A stretch of DNA of 64,000 nt from Micromonospora sp. NBC_00421 (GTDB taxonomy: Bacteria > Actinomycetota > Actinomycetes > Mycobacteriales > Micromonosporaceae), in assembly GCF_036017915.1 (NCBI RefSeq), contig NZ_CP107929.1, positions 6,189,001-6,253,000 of the forward strand. Direction: 5' to 3'. Positions 27,316 to 36,514 of this stretch are shown here, piece after piece; positions within the stretch are counted from its first letter, which is position 1, and each line of letters opens with the position of its first letter. The notes under the pieces were generated by a model. It was not told the DNA's origin, made no database searches, and saw only the letters and a program-made list of their open reading frames with translations. Both the position numbers and the translations under genes were made by a program.

Positions 27316-27879
27316 ATGGACCTCGGCCGGATCGAGAAGGCGGTTCGGGAGATCCTCATCGCGGTCGGGGAGGACCCCGACCGGGACGGCCTCCAGCAGA
27401 CCCCGGCCCGGGTCGCCCGGGCGTACGCCGAACTCTTCGCCGGCCTCCGGGTCGACCCGGCCCAGGTGCTCAGCACCACCTTCGAGGCCAACCACGAGGA
27501 GTTGGTGCTCGTCCGGGACATCGACGTGATGAGCCTCTGCGAGCACCACCTGCTCCCGTTCCGGGGCAGCGCGCACATCGGCTACATTCCCGGCCCCGAC
27601 GGTCGGATCACCGGCCTGTCCAAACTGGCCCGGCTGGTCGAGGTCTTCGCCCGCCGTCCGCAGGTGCAGGAGCGACTCACTTCGCAGATCGCCGACCTGC
27701 TGATGAGCAAGCTGCAACCGCGCGGTGTCATAGTGATACTCGAATGCGAGCACATGTGCATGGCGATGCGCGGCATCCAGAAGAGCGGCGCCAAGACCAT
27801 CACCTCGGCCGTGCGCGGGGTGCTCCAGCACGACGCGAAGTCCCGCGCCGAGGCGATGTCGTTGATCATCCCGCGCTGA
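27316..27879 (+). CDS. folE: GTP cyclohydrolase I
   Basis: 187 aa from the ATG at 27316, which has GAGG 5 nt upstream. It converts GTP to dihydroneopterin triphosphate, the first step of folate synthesis. Motifs: [18 protein letters not shown], the zinc ligands in [11 protein letters not shown] (Cys about 75) and [32 protein letters not shown], and the C-terminal [15 protein letters not shown]. The frame is open and coding-like back to a CTG at 27178 that overlaps the ftsH stop, so an N-terminal extension of 46 residues is possible. Other folate genes (folP, folB, folK) resume only at 41.4 kb, after a 13-kb block. Confidence 0.95.
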   Translation: MDLGRIEKAVREILIAVGEDPDRDGLQQTPARVARAYAELFAGLRVDPAQVLSTTFEANHEELVLVRDIDVMSLCEHHLLPFRGSAHIGYIPGPDGRITGLSKLARLVEVFARRPQVQERLTSQIADLLMSKLQPRGVIVILECEHMCMAMRGIQKSGAKTITSAVRGVLQHDAKSRAEAMSLIIPR

Positions 27880-27922
27880 CCCGCTGACCCGCTGAACGCC
27901 GTCGACCGGGCGGCGCGTCTGG

Positions 27923-28627
27923 TCAGCCGGCCAGCAGCGCCAGCATGATTCCGGCGGCGGTCAGCACCGCCGGCACCAGGCAGGTCAAGAGCCCCAGGCG
28001 AGGGGTGCGGTCCCACCGCCCGTCCGGCCCCGGTGGGAACAGCCGACCCACCCCCACCCAGCCGGCCGCGAAAGCCGCCGCCGGCATCGGCAGACCCACG
28101 AGCAGCGCCGCCACGCTCACCGGTCCGGTACCGGTCGCCAGGAACAACACCAGCTGTACCACCGGCACGACAAGCGCCAGCGGCCCGTACACCAGCAGGT
28201 TGCGCAACCGGGGTGGCCAGGCCGCCGGACGCAGTGGACCGGGTGCCGCCAGCGCCGCGTCGGCACCCTCCACCCAGCGCTGCGCGGTCCGCAGGCCGGT
28301 CAGCACCGCCGCCGGACCGCCCGCCATCGCCCGGCCGGCCTCGGCGAGTTCCGGCGGCGTCGGAGCCAGCGACATCGCCGGTACGCCCAACTCCCGCAGC
28401 CGGGCCTGCTGCGGCACCAACCTGGCGCGTACCTCGGTCAGCTCCGCGCGGGCCGCCTCCACGGCGCGGGACTGTGCGGCGGCGGCCGTCGCCGCACCCC
28501 GGCGTACCCCGTCGAGTTGGCGGGCGGCGGCCAGGTAGTCGGTCCAGGCGGCGGCTACCGACGGGGCCGGTTCACCACCGGTCCGCTGCCGGACCGGCAC
28601 CACCGTCACCGCGTCGTCGATGCTCAC
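27923..28627 (-). CDS. Membrane protein with N-terminal coiled coil, partner of the EccC-like protein
   Basis: 234 aa, no known family recognised. Residues about 25-95 are Ala/Arg/Glu-rich and likely helical coiled coil (SRAVEAARAELTEVRARLVP). The C-terminal half has three to four membrane helices (LLVYGPLALVVPVVQLVLFL; VSVAALLVGLPMPAAAFAAG; the final LGLLTCLVPAVLTAAGIMLA). It lies 150 bp downstream of the FtsK/EccC-like gene on the same strand and converges on folE. The pairing of a coiled-coil membrane protein with an EccC-like protein suggests a small membrane complex, but this is inference. Confidence 0.65.
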   Translation of the reverse strand: MSIDDAVTVVPVRQRTGGEPAPSVAAAWTDYLAAARQLDGVRRGAATAAAAQSRAVEAARAELTEVRARLVPQQARLRELGVPAMSLAPTPPELAEAGRAMAGGPAAVLTGLRTAQRWVEGADAALAAPGPLRPAAWPPRLRNLLVYGPLALVVPVVQLVLFLATGTGPVSVAALLVGLPMPAAAFAAGWVGVGRLFPPGPDGRWDRTPRLGLLTCLVPAVLTAAGIMLALLAG

Positions 28628-28777
28628 GCCCGGTCCTCCTCGCGGTCGGTCCTGCCCGGTCCTGCCTCCCGTCGCCCTGGCCGGCTCCCCTCGTCACCGG
28701 TCACGGCCGGCCTGCCGTCGGTCGGCCGGGCCGGGGTCGGCCCGCTGCCGGAGGGGTTCGGGTTCGCCGTCCGTGGG

Positions 28778-31450
28778 TCACGTCTGATCCGCCTCGTAGG
28801 CGAACGGCACCAGCACGGTGCCATGGTCGTCGGGGGAGTCCCAGAGGACCACCCGGTCCGGTCGGGGACGCCACTGCACCGGCCGCCCGAAGACCGGGGC
28901 CAGTTGGGCACCCGGCACGTCGACCGCGGCGACCGCGGCCAACTTTCCGACCTCGCCGTCCGGCTCCACCAGACCGGCGAACGGCGGCACCGTCCGCCAC
29001 CAGCCCAGCAGGTGCCGACCCTCGGGCGGACCCTCCCGCAGCAGCGTGCGCAACCTGTCCGGCGGCACCTCCCGCACCGACGGCGCGTCCACCCCGAACA
29101 CCACCAGATAGATCGGGCCGGCACCGTTGCCCACCGTGAGGAACTCCGGTCCGTTCACCGTCGACACCCGCTGGCGCTCGCCCAACTCGGCGGCGAGCTC
29201 GGCAGCCAGCGGGGCGGACCCCTCGGCCAGCGCGGCGATCACGAACTCCGCGGTACCCGGCGGATGGTGCGCGGCGGTACTCCGCGCAGCCGTCACCAAC
29301 AGGGCCGCCGCCGCCACGCCCGGGCCCAGGACGGCCAGGTTCCGTCCCGCCACCGGACCCAACGGCACGGCCACGGTCGTCCGGGCCACGTCCACCGCCC
29401 GACCCAGCAGAGCCGCCGGAGCGCCGGAGCGGCCGGCCACGGCAGCCCGCCACCGTGGATCGTTACGCAGTAACGGCCGGGCCCAACCGGCGAACACCAC
29501 AGGCGGTGCGGCACCCTCCGGCCGCGCCGTGAACAGTCGATGCCGCAGCCGCTCGACCACCTCCGGTGCGTCGTGCGGGTCGGGGAACCGGACCAACCGC
29601 TCGTGCCCGCGCGTGGCGCCGCGCGGCCCACCCAGTCCACCAGCGGTGTTCACCACCGCGCTGCCCACCGCCAGGCCGGCGGCGGCGTCGTTGGTCGGCA
29701 TCAACACCGCGCTGCCCCCGGCGAGCGCCACCCGCACCGGGAACTGCCCCAGCACCGAGTCCCGGGGTGCCGGCCCCGCGCCGACGCCCAGGTCACCCGC
29801 GCCGGCCAAGACCAGGTGTACGCCGTACCCGCGCCCCGACCGGGCCAGGCCGTCCAACCGGGCCAGCACCTCGGCCGCCACCGGCTCCCGGTCTGACAGC
29901 AGCAGGGGGACATTGTCGATGACACAGACGATGCGCGGCAGCATCTGATGATCGCGCAGCTCCGCGAAACGCTGACCGCCGGCCCGCGCCGCCGCCTCCT
30001 GCCGCCGGTGGATCTCCAGCAGCAACTGGTCGAAGAGATCCCGGACGTACTCCGGGTCGGCGGCCATTCCCGCCGCGCGGACCTGCGGCAGCCACGATCG
30101 GTCCCGCTCGGTCTGGAGGAACTCCACGAACGACTCGCCGTTGCCCAGGTCCACCAGGTACAGGGCCAGCTCGTCCGGGCCGTACCGGGCGGTCAGGCCG
30201 AGCAGGGCGTTGGTCAGGAACGCCGAGCGGCTCGCATCCGACCGGCCGCTGACCAGCCAGTGCGGGGTCAGCTCGGTGAAACCCACGGTGACCGGCCGGC
30301 CGCTGGCATCCCCGACGGGGGTGGACAGGCCGTCGGCCGACGTGGCCGTCCACAACTGCGCGTCCTCGGGCGGCAGAAGCTCGGCGAGGCCCAGCCGGGA
30401 ACCCGCCTCCACCTGGTCGGCCAGCCGACGACAGACCGCCCCGATCAACTCCGGGCCAGGATCCTCGTCGACGAGGACCGGGCAGTTCAGCCCACCGGGG
30501 GCATCGGGGCCCGGCCCGCTGAACGGGCTGCCCGGCGGGTCACCCACCAGCGCGTACGAGGTACGCAGCCGTACCGGCGTCGCCTGCGGCAACGGCGGCC
30601 GGCCAGCGGCCGGCCAGCCGGCGACCACCAGGTGCAGACCGGCACCTCTACCCCGCTCAGCCAGCGCCACGATCCGTTCCAGGTCGCTCGGAGCGGTCGA
30701 CTCGGGCAACCCGGCGATCACCAGCAACAGCGTCCGGTCATGTCGGCGGGGTCGTCCGCTCCCCGGGGAGACCCACTGCTCGGCCTCGGTGAGCACCGTC
30801 CGCAGCCCGGCCACATCGGTCACCGGCGGCGGCAGCAGACCCGCATCGGCAAGCGCCGCGAACGGTGCGAAGGTGCCGGCTCCGCAGGCTTCCGGCCCGG
30901 CGATGGTGCGGGTGCTCGTGCCGTCCGTTCCAGTGGTGGTGCCGGTGGCTGCCCTGTCCGCTCCGGCGGTGGTGCGGGTGGTGGTCCTGTCCGCTCCGGT
31001 GGCGGTGCCGTCGACGCCGCGGACCAGCAGACAGCCCGCCGGGGCAGCCGCCAGCAAGCGCAGCAGTACGGCCCGAAGCAGGCCGTTCACCCGGGGATCC
31101 TGGACGTCCGCGTCGAGCGTCAGATGCCCCGAACCGAGCAATGGCACCAACGCCGGGAAACGGGCGTCCTCCAGCGGTGCGGCCGTACCGATCCGGACGA
31201 AGGAGGGGTTCTCCTCGCCACACGGGGCATCCGCCGGCAGGTCCTCCAGAACGGCGCCGGCCCAACCCGGGGCGAGCAACGCGGCAGCGGAACGCAACCG
31301 GTCCGCCAACTCGTACTGGCGGCGCTGGTCGGCGGGGGCCGGGCGGATCTCGTCGAGGACCCCGGCGGCAGCGGTGGCGGTGGCCGCGGCACGGCGGTGC
31401 AGGGCAGCGGCGCGGTTCGTACGAGCCCTCGGACCGGCCACCGCGTCCAC
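28778..31450 (-). CDS. FtsK/SpoIIIE (EccC-like) domain protein with degenerate nucleotide-binding sites
   Basis: 890 aa, GTG start (31448-31450) with GAGGG directly upstream. An N-terminal helical region (about 1-150) and a Thr/Gly-rich low-complexity insert (about 145-190) precede EccC-like domains. The region HWLVSGRSDASRSAFLTNAL (about 395-415) aligns with a P-loop, but the Lys is replaced (SRS instead of GKS). It is followed by LALYLVDLGNGESF, matching the VLVDFKGGATF strand of EccC, and by VCVIDNVPLLL, where the Walker B Glu is Asn. A second domain near 705 (AVLGPGVAAAALLV) also lacks Lys. ATP hydrolysis is therefore doubtful; it may be a structural or substrate-binding paralogue of EccC. 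The next gene on this strand is a coiled-coil membrane protein. Confidence 0.75.
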   Translation of the reverse strand: MDAVAGPRARTNRAAALHRRAAATATAAAGVLDEIRPAPADQRRQYELADRLRSAAALLAPGWAGAVLEDLPADAPCGEENPSFVRIGTAAPLEDARFPALVPLLGSGHLTLDADVQDPRVNGLLRAVLLRLLAAAPAGCLLVRGVDGTATGADRTTTRTTAGADRAATGTTTGTDGTSTRTIAGPEACGAGTFAPFAALADAGLLPPPVTDVAGLRTVLTEAEQWVSPGSGRPRRHDRTLLLVIAGLPESTAPSDLERIVALAERGRGAGLHLVVAGWPAAGRPPLPQATPVRLRTSYALVGDPPGSPFSGPGPDAPGGLNCPVLVDEDPGPELIGAVCRRLADQVEAGSRLGLAELLPPEDAQLWTATSADGLSTPVGDASGRPVTVGFTELTPHWLVSGRSDASRSAFLTNALLGLTARYGPDELALYLVDLGNGESFVEFLQTERDRSWLPQVRAAGMAADPEYVRDLFDQLLLEIHRRQEAAARAGGQRFAELRDHQMLPRIVCVIDNVPLLLSDREPVAAEVLARLDGLARSGRGYGVHLVLAGAGDLGVGAGPAPRDSVLGQFPVRVALAGGSAVLMPTNDAAAGLAVGSAVVNTAGGLGGPRGATRGHERLVRFPDPHDAPEVVERLRHRLFTARPEGAAPPVVFAGWARPLLRNDPRWRAAVAGRSGAPAALLGRAVDVARTTVAVPLGPVAGRNLAVLGPGVAAAALLVTAARSTAAHHPPGTAEFVIAALAEGSAPLAAELAAELGERQRVSTVNGPEFLTVGNGAGPIYLVVFGVDAPSVREVPPDRLRTLLREGPPEGRHLLGWWRTVPPFAGLVEPDGEVGKLAAVAAVDVPGAQLAPVFGRPVQWRPRPDRVVLWDSPDDHGTVLVPFAYEADQT

Positions 31451-31644
31451 CCCTCTTTCCGAGGTTGGAAACCTCCCCGACTGCAGACCGTATCCCAGCC
31501 GGGGCCGCTGCCACGGGAAGCGCGACGGCGATGCGCCGGGCTTGTCGTGAATGACGACGAACTCTCACCTCGCGAGATCATCCTGTCACGATCCGCAGCT
31601 TCCGGGGCATTGGGTACGAGGCGCTCAGCCGATAGCCTCAGGGG

Positions 31645-32214
31645 GTGGAATCAGTGCAGCCCCCCGCCGGTTCCCAGGTGTCCCGTGTACCGGCGCAGCG
31701 GACCCCGCCGGACCAGTCGGCATCCCCTGTGCCGCTGCCAGTGCCGCAGCGTCCCCCCCGCCGGCTTCGGACCGCTCTCACTGTCGTCGCCGGCGTGCTG
31801 GCGTTGCTCTGCGTGGGGGGCGGAGTGGCTGGCTACGTGCTGTACGAGCGAGCCGCCACCCCCGACCGAAGCGCCCCCGACGTCGTGGTGGACAACTACC
31901 TCCGTGAGTTCCTGGTCAATGAGAACGACACCCGTGCAGAACTCCTCGTGTGCAAGGGGAGCCTAGATGGACTAGCCGAGATGCGAGCGCTCCGTGACGA
32001 TCTGCGTAACAGAGAGCGCCGATTCGCGACGACGCTTACGATCAGCTGGGGGGCGCTCTCGACGCAACGAGACGGTGAGACTGCACAAGTGGAAACAGAT
32101 CTAATTCTCTCGGCAGCAGTGGATGGCATTTCTCAAAGTGATCGGCAGCGTTGGCGATTTCAGACTCGCCTCAATGATCATTGGACAGTATGCGACGCAA
32201 CCAAAGTTATTTGA
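31645..32214 (+). CDS. Single-pass membrane protein with extracytoplasmic NTF2-like domain
   Basis: 189 aa, GTG start. A Pro/Gln-rich cytoplasmic N-terminus (about 45 residues) precedes one membrane helix (TALTVVAGVLALLCVGGGVA). The external part starts VVVDNYLREFLVNENDTRAE and resembles the small alpha-beta domains of Mce-associated or conjugation-type NTF2-like proteins; the assignment is tentative. The 3' third of the gene is clearly lower in GC than its neighbours. It is divergent from the EccC-like gene and convergent with the 200-aa hypothetical gene, with stop codons only 3 nt apart. It may belong to the same membrane system. Confidence 0.6.
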   Translation: MESVQPPAGSQVSRVPAQRTPPDQSASPVPLPVPQRPPRRLRTALTVVAGVLALLCVGGGVAGYVLYERAATPDRSAPDVVVDNYLREFLVNENDTRAELLVCKGSLDGLAEMRALRDDLRNRERRFATTLTISWGALSTQRDGETAQVETDLILSAAVDGISQSDRQRWRFQTRLNDHWTVCDATKVI

Positions 32215-32217
32215 TAG

Positions 32218-32820
32218 TTACTCGACCCACAGCAGGTGGACCGGTACCTCCAATGTGGTGGGTGGCTGCCCACGCCAAGCCCAGCGGTACCAATCCAGTT
32301 CCGGAGTGACCCGGACGCAGATGTCGCCGTCGGCGCCCGAATAGGACTCGGTCACCGCGCGTAGGTCACGGTGCTCGATGGAGTCCTCGACGTGCACCAC
32401 TCGACGGCCACTGACCGCATCCGTCTCGAAGACCGGTGTGGGGGACCGATGCGTCGGTCCGTCCAAGGAAACCAGTTGAATGGCATTCTCACGCGTAGGG
32501 GCGGTGAGCGCGGGCCGGTCGGCCAGGGTCTCCACCCACACTCTTTCCACGGGAACGAGCGGGGCGAAGACCTCCACCTGATCGGCCTCCGCCCGATACC
32601 ACTCGTGTTCCGGGATGATCGGCACATAGGTGCGACTGCCCTGTACCACCCGCTCGTCGGCGCGCAGGTCCCCCCGCCACCCGAGGCCGGGAAGTCCGAC
32701 GAGGACGCGGCGGCCGCGCAATTCGACCCTGCCTGTGGCGGGAACGATCTCGATCGGTCGTGGTGGTAGCGGTGCCCAGTCGGGCTGACCGGCGAAGGGA
32801 TCCGGCAGCGGTCCATTCAT
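32218..32820 (-). CDS. Hypothetical protein (200 aa), last gene of the T4SS-like operon
   Basis: No known family recognised. The protein is soluble in appearance: no signal peptide or membrane helix, rich in Pro, Arg, Trp and acidic residues, with a beta-rich pattern (GRVELRGRRVLVGLPGLGWRG; RTYVPIIPEHEWYRAEADQV; DICVRVTPELDWYRW). The two EHEWYRAE/ELDWYRWA segments look like an internal repeat. It follows the lysozyme/M23 gene by 13 bp on the same strand and is therefore probably the last gene of the minus-strand secretion-like operon. Function unknown. Confidence 0.6.
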   Translation of the reverse strand: MNGPLPDPFAGQPDWAPLPPRPIEIVPATGRVELRGRRVLVGLPGLGWRGDLRADERVVQGSRTYVPIIPEHEWYRAEADQVEVFAPLVPVERVWVETLADRPALTAPTRENAIQLVSLDGPTHRSPTPVFETDAVSGRRVVHVEDSIEHRDLRAVTESYSGADGDICVRVTPELDWYRWAWRGQPPTTLEVPVHLLWVE

Positions 32821-32833
32821 CGTTCTGGCAGCC

Positions 32834-34012
32834 TCATGCCGACCCGTTCAGCGGTGCTCCCCGCTGTCGCATGAACGGCACCGGATTGATCCCGCCGGTG
32901 AAGCTGCGGTTACCGTCGACGTGTACCTCGAAGTGCAGATGTGGGCCCGACGAATTCCCACTGCTGCCCACCAGCCCGATGACATCACCCGCTTTCACGA
33001 GTTGCCCGGGGACCACCCGAGGTTTCTCGATCATGTGACAGTAGCGGCTCACGTAACCGCCAGCGTGCAGGATATCGACGAACCAACCGCATCCGCCCTT
33101 ACCGGGAAACCCGTCGACATCGCAGTTACGCACTCCATTGTGGTCAGGGTCGCAGCGTGCGACGAGCACTCGGCCGGTAGCCGCGGCATGGATCTCGGTT
33201 CGCTTGCGGGCGCCGATGTCCACTCCGTTGTGGCGCGGCCGGCTCGCGGTACGGAACCCGGAGCCGACGCCACCGCTGATCGGTGCGGTCCAGCCGGAGG
33301 CGGCGATGGTCCGCGCGGAAGCCTGGTCGCAGACCGTGCGGTCGGCGATCTGCACCGTCCGAGCGGCACCACCGGCGAGAGCGTTGACGATCTGACTCGC
33401 AAGGTCCTCGTGCTTCGCGTAAGCGTCAGGATAGGCGCTGATCTGTACCTTCTGTGCTGCCCGGCTGAGTGACATCCGATCCCAGCCGTCGACCTTCAGC
33501 AGCTTCTCGTAGAACTTGCGGGCGGCATAGTCGGGGGACATCCGTTCCACGACGGTGCCCCAGCCGGCTCGCTGCTGGAATAGGCCGACGGAGTCGTGGT
33601 CCGAGCCGACGCCTTCGTTCGGGATTCCGCGGGAGCCGGCGACCGTGCTGTTGGACAAATTCCGCAGCGCTGACTCCTGCATCGCCGTGGCAACCGCGAT
33701 CACCCACCCCCGGGGTGGCACCTTCATCTTCTGGCCAACCTTGATGATGATCGCCGCGTTACGCAGCTGACTGTCCCCGTATGCGGACATCCGAGGCATC
33801 TTTCCGGTCACGTTGACTCGGTGCTCGTCCTCGCACTGCTGCTCGTTGGACACCAGGCTTTCCTGGTTCCCGCCGAGATTCGTGAGGAAGAACGCCGCGC
33901 TGCCACCACCGCAGCAGAGAAGTGCGAGGGCGCCTGTCAATGCGGCGGCGACGGCACCGATTCGGAACCGGCGGCGAGGCAGTTCCCCCGTGCCCGGCGT
34001 CTCGGCAGTCAT
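32834..34012 (-). CDS. Membrane-anchored peptidoglycan hydrolase: lysozyme-like domain plus M23 endopeptidase (VirB1-like)
   Basis: 392 aa; the ATG overlaps the preceding stop (ATGA). One membrane helix (about 17-40) places the rest outside. The first domain reads VIAVATAMQESALRNLSNST and GSDHDSVGLFQQRAGWG, a transglycosylase-like fold with the catalytic Glu in MQESAL. The second is an M23 (LytM-type) metallopeptidase: HNGVDIGA (HxxxD), CHMIEKP, and SSGPHLHFEVHVDG (HxH), so the zinc site is complete. Two cell-wall hydrolase domains in tandem are typical of the VirB1-like proteins of Gram-positive conjugation systems, which open peptidoglycan for the channel. It fits as the wall-opening component of the adjacent T4SS-like set. 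Confidence 0.88.
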   Translation of the reverse strand: MTAETPGTGELPRRRFRIGAVAAALTGALALLCCGGGSAAFFLTNLGGNQESLVSNEQQCEDEHRVNVTGKMPRMSAYGDSQLRNAAIIIKVGQKMKVPPRGWVIAVATAMQESALRNLSNSTVAGSRGIPNEGVGSDHDSVGLFQQRAGWGTVVERMSPDYAARKFYEKLLKVDGWDRMSLSRAAQKVQISAYPDAYAKHEDLASQIVNALAGGAARTVQIADRTVCDQASARTIAASGWTAPISGGVGSGFRTASRPRHNGVDIGARKRTEIHAAATGRVLVARCDPDHNGVRNCDVDGFPGKGGCGWFVDILHAGGYVSRYCHMIEKPRVVPGQLVKAGDVIGLVGSSGNSSGPHLHFEVHVDGNRSFTGGINPVPFMRQRGAPLNGSA

Positions 34013-34557
34013 TCCCGCTCCCAGTCCACGGCATCCACCAACCAGCGGCCGTCGGGCGCAACCAGCTCCAACCGCAGCCTTCCGCTCTCCAACGGAACCA
34101 ACACCTCGGCGAATATCGCCGTTCGAGGTCGGAGCGTCGGGGAACCGGTGACCTTCTCGTCCGGCACCCCGGTTGGGTCGGCGTCGGTCAGCTTCTCGGT
34201 GAGTGCGGAGGTGGAAAGCGGCCGGAGGGCCGACTGCCACTGCTCCGCTGTGGTGGCGGGTCCGCCGAGCCAGGCGGTGGTGAACCGGGTCGCCGTCTGC
34301 TCGGGGGTCAACTCGCCGGGTCGGGTACGGGGCGACTCCGGAACCGGGGTGGTGATGACACCGTCGTCGCCCTCCTCCGGGTCGACAGTTGTTATGGGTT
34401 CACGAGGGCGGCTGCTCAGTCCCGCCGTGAAGTCACTGGGACCGGATACCAGACGGGCCGCGCTGATCACACCGAGTACCAGCACGGCGATCGCGAGTGC
34501 GATGCCGAGCCGGGATCGGACCAGCCGCCTGAAGAGGAACTCAACTGCTCGTCGCAT
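34009..34557 (-). CDS. Bitopic membrane protein, VirB8/TcpC-like candidate
   Basis: 182 aa, ATG (34555-34557) 5 nt after the stop of the VirB6-like gene, and 4-bp overlap with the next gene. A basic N-terminus is followed by one membrane helix (LGIALAIAVLVLGVISAARL). The external domain has the pattern TPEQTATRFTTAWLGG, then LVPLESGRLRLELVAPDGRW and LVDAVDW, compatible with the NTF2-like fold of VirB8/TcpC proteins. Assignment rests on topology, size and place in the operon, not on a recognised signature; it could be an unrelated bitopic protein. Confidence 0.6.
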   Translation of the reverse strand: MRRAVEFLFRRLVRSRLGIALAIAVLVLGVISAARLVSGPSDFTAGLSSRPREPITTVDPEEGDDGVITTPVPESPRTRPGELTPEQTATRFTTAWLGGPATTAEQWQSALRPLSTSALTEKLTDADPTGVPDEKVTGSPTLRPRTAIFAEVLVPLESGRLRLELVAPDGRWLVDAVDWERE

Positions 34558-34562
34558 CACGA

Positions 34563-36512
34563 TCACCTGGCCTCGGAGCGTACCCGGGGAGTGGGCTTCG
34601 GCGTTGGTGCCGCGGAGTCGGGGCGGTAGACAACGAACGAGGGAGTCTCCTCCGGCGAATCCGGCTCGGTCCAAGCCGCCGCCGATCGCTGACGAGGGCG
34701 GGGCGCGGCCGTGGGGCGGCCGTTCTCGCGCTTCGGCGGGACCGGCTCGGCGTCCTCAGCGCGCTCCTGTCCATCCGGCCGTTCCCGCGGAGCGGGTGTG
34801 CTGACCGTGGAGTGGCTCGGATCTTCCCGCCGGGCCTCGGGCCGCAGACCCGCCGGTTCCAGCGCTGTTCCCCGCCGTCGAGTGTTCTTCGGTTCGGCCG
34901 TGCCACCGGGCTCGGCGACGTCGAGTCGGGCGGCGACCCGCATGTCCCGGAAGAACCGGCGGTGCCACGACCCGGCGGAGCTGACCGCCTCACCGCCGTC
35001 CTTGCCACCCAACTGCGTGATCCGTCGATATGGCCGAAGAAGTAACCAGCCGACAACACCACAGAGCCAGACCAGCACCACCTGGAGCCAACCCGGCAGG
35101 GTGGGCGTACTCATGATCAGGTCGACGGCGAACAGGTAGATCGCTGCTCCGGTGCCGAAGATGGCGATGTTGAAGACAGCGGCGACCACGGCGTTCGCCA
35201 ACCGCCGCAAGCCGGCGCTGGCCGGACGGAGTAGCCCGATCGTGCCCAGGATCGGCGCCGCGATGACCGCCCAACGGAAGATCATGAAACCGAGCAGCAC
35301 CAGCAGGGAGGCGGTGAGGTCGAACATGGCGAAGAGCAACGAGGCGAGCACCGCGATGAATCCGGAGCCGATCCGGTCCATGTCCCGGCTGCCCTGGAGG
35401 TACTCGTAGGCTTCCGGATCCTCCAACTTGATCTGTTCGGCGACGGTCATCCACTGCTGCTGCTTGGCTTTGACTGTCGCATCCCGGGTTGCCGGATTCT
35501 GCCGGAGCTTCTCCGCCTCTTCCCAGGAGAGGGACTTGGCGTCGTAGAGGGCTGCCCCGTACTTCTTCGCAGTCTCGCTGTCCGCCGAGCCCAGGACCCC
35601 ACGCAACCAGTTGCGGTACAACATCGACTCGGTGGCGGTGTCGCTGGCCCGGACGGCAGGAGGGCGCTTGTCCACGCACGCTTCGGGGTTTGGCAACACG
35701 CATCGATCCGGTGGAATGTCGCGGGTCGCAGGTCCAACGGCGTCGTGTACGACGCCCAGCGAGGTGATGAGTGTGCCGTCGGCTATATTGGCGGACTTCA
35801 CCGGCCAGGCCGCGAGCGCGGTCACCGCGACCATCACGAGGAGCGCCCAGCCTGCGGTGGTCATGGCGTTGCTCATGTCTGACTGGCGGGAGCGCCACAG
35901 CAGATAGAGGCCCACCACGCAGAGCGTCACGATGCCGAAGACGCTGAACACCTTCTGGTAGACGGCCTTGGTGGCCTTGTCCACCAGCGGGTCGGCCCAG
36001 TTCCACATCGACCGAGGGTCCCAGGCGCGCTCCCGCAGTGCGTTCGAGGCACCCACCACTGCCGTGGCCATCATAAGCTCGCCGTTGGCGACTGTCGTGG
36101 TGAACTTGTAGTCCGGATGCAGGACGGCGGAGGCACAGCCTCCCTCCACGTCGTACGTATTGAAGCTGTATCCGGCGTAGCCGTAGTCGCTGTAGAGGCC
36201 CTTCGGTCCGGGGAGTTTCGACGCATCGGGTCGAGAGGCGAACCAGCCGGCCAGTCCGGAGTCCGGGGCCGAGGGAACCGGCGGCTTGCGGCAGTCCACC
36301 TCGGTCTCGCTGACCTGCTTCAGCTTGGAGACGCAGGCGCGGAAGTCGACCTGCCACTCCTTGGTGGTGCAGAGGTCCGCGGCGGCCTGCGCCGTTACAG
36401 GCGGACCGGCGTACGCCGGTGTGGCCCCGACCACCGGCCAGGCGATCGTGGCACCGGCGAGTACGCCGAGTGCGAGGAGGAGCGCCGTGATCCGTGCCCG
36501 GGTCCTCGCCAT
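34563..36512 (-). CDS. Polytopic membrane protein, VirB6/TrbL-like
   Basis: 649 aa. The ATG (36510-36512) lies 7 nt after GGAGG and 2 nt after the VirB4-like stop. A signal peptide (cleavage probably near residue 37 after AYA) precedes a Cys-containing external domain (about 38-170). About six membrane helices follow (KVFSVFGIVTLCVVGLYLLW; WALLVMVAVTALAAWPV; a long hydrophobic block around LLVLLGFMIFRWAVIAAPIL; LANAVVAAVFNIAIFG and more). The C-terminal 150 residues are a Pro/Arg/Glu-rich cytoplasmic tail. Position, size and topology correspond to the channel component VirB6/TrbL of type IV secretion. Confidence 0.72.
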   Translation of the reverse strand: MARTRARITALLLALGVLAGATIAWPVVGATPAYAGPPVTAQAAADLCTTKEWQVDFRACVSKLKQVSETEVDCRKPPVPSAPDSGLAGWFASRPDASKLPGPKGLYSDYGYAGYSFNTYDVEGGCASAVLHPDYKFTTTVANGELMMATAVVGASNALRERAWDPRSMWNWADPLVDKATKAVYQKVFSVFGIVTLCVVGLYLLWRSRQSDMSNAMTTAGWALLVMVAVTALAAWPVKSANIADGTLITSLGVVHDAVGPATRDIPPDRCVLPNPEACVDKRPPAVRASDTATESMLYRNWLRGVLGSADSETAKKYGAALYDAKSLSWEEAEKLRQNPATRDATVKAKQQQWMTVAEQIKLEDPEAYEYLQGSRDMDRIGSGFIAVLASLLFAMFDLTASLLVLLGFMIFRWAVIAAPILGTIGLLRPASAGLRRLANAVVAAVFNIAIFGTGAAIYLFAVDLIMSTPTLPGWLQVVLVWLCGVVGWLLLRPYRRITQLGGKDGGEAVSSAGSWHRRFFRDMRVAARLDVAEPGGTAEPKNTRRRGTALEPAGLRPEARREDPSHSTVSTPAPRERPDGQERAEDAEPVPPKRENGRPTAAPRPRQRSAAAWTEPDSPEETPSFVVYRPDSAAPTPKPTPRVRSEAR

Positions 36513-36514
36513 TG

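Noticed and set aside
28033..29139. Proline-rich 368-aa plus-strand frame opposite the EccC-like gene
   Set aside because: Extreme Pro/Arg composition and antisense position indicate a shadow frame.
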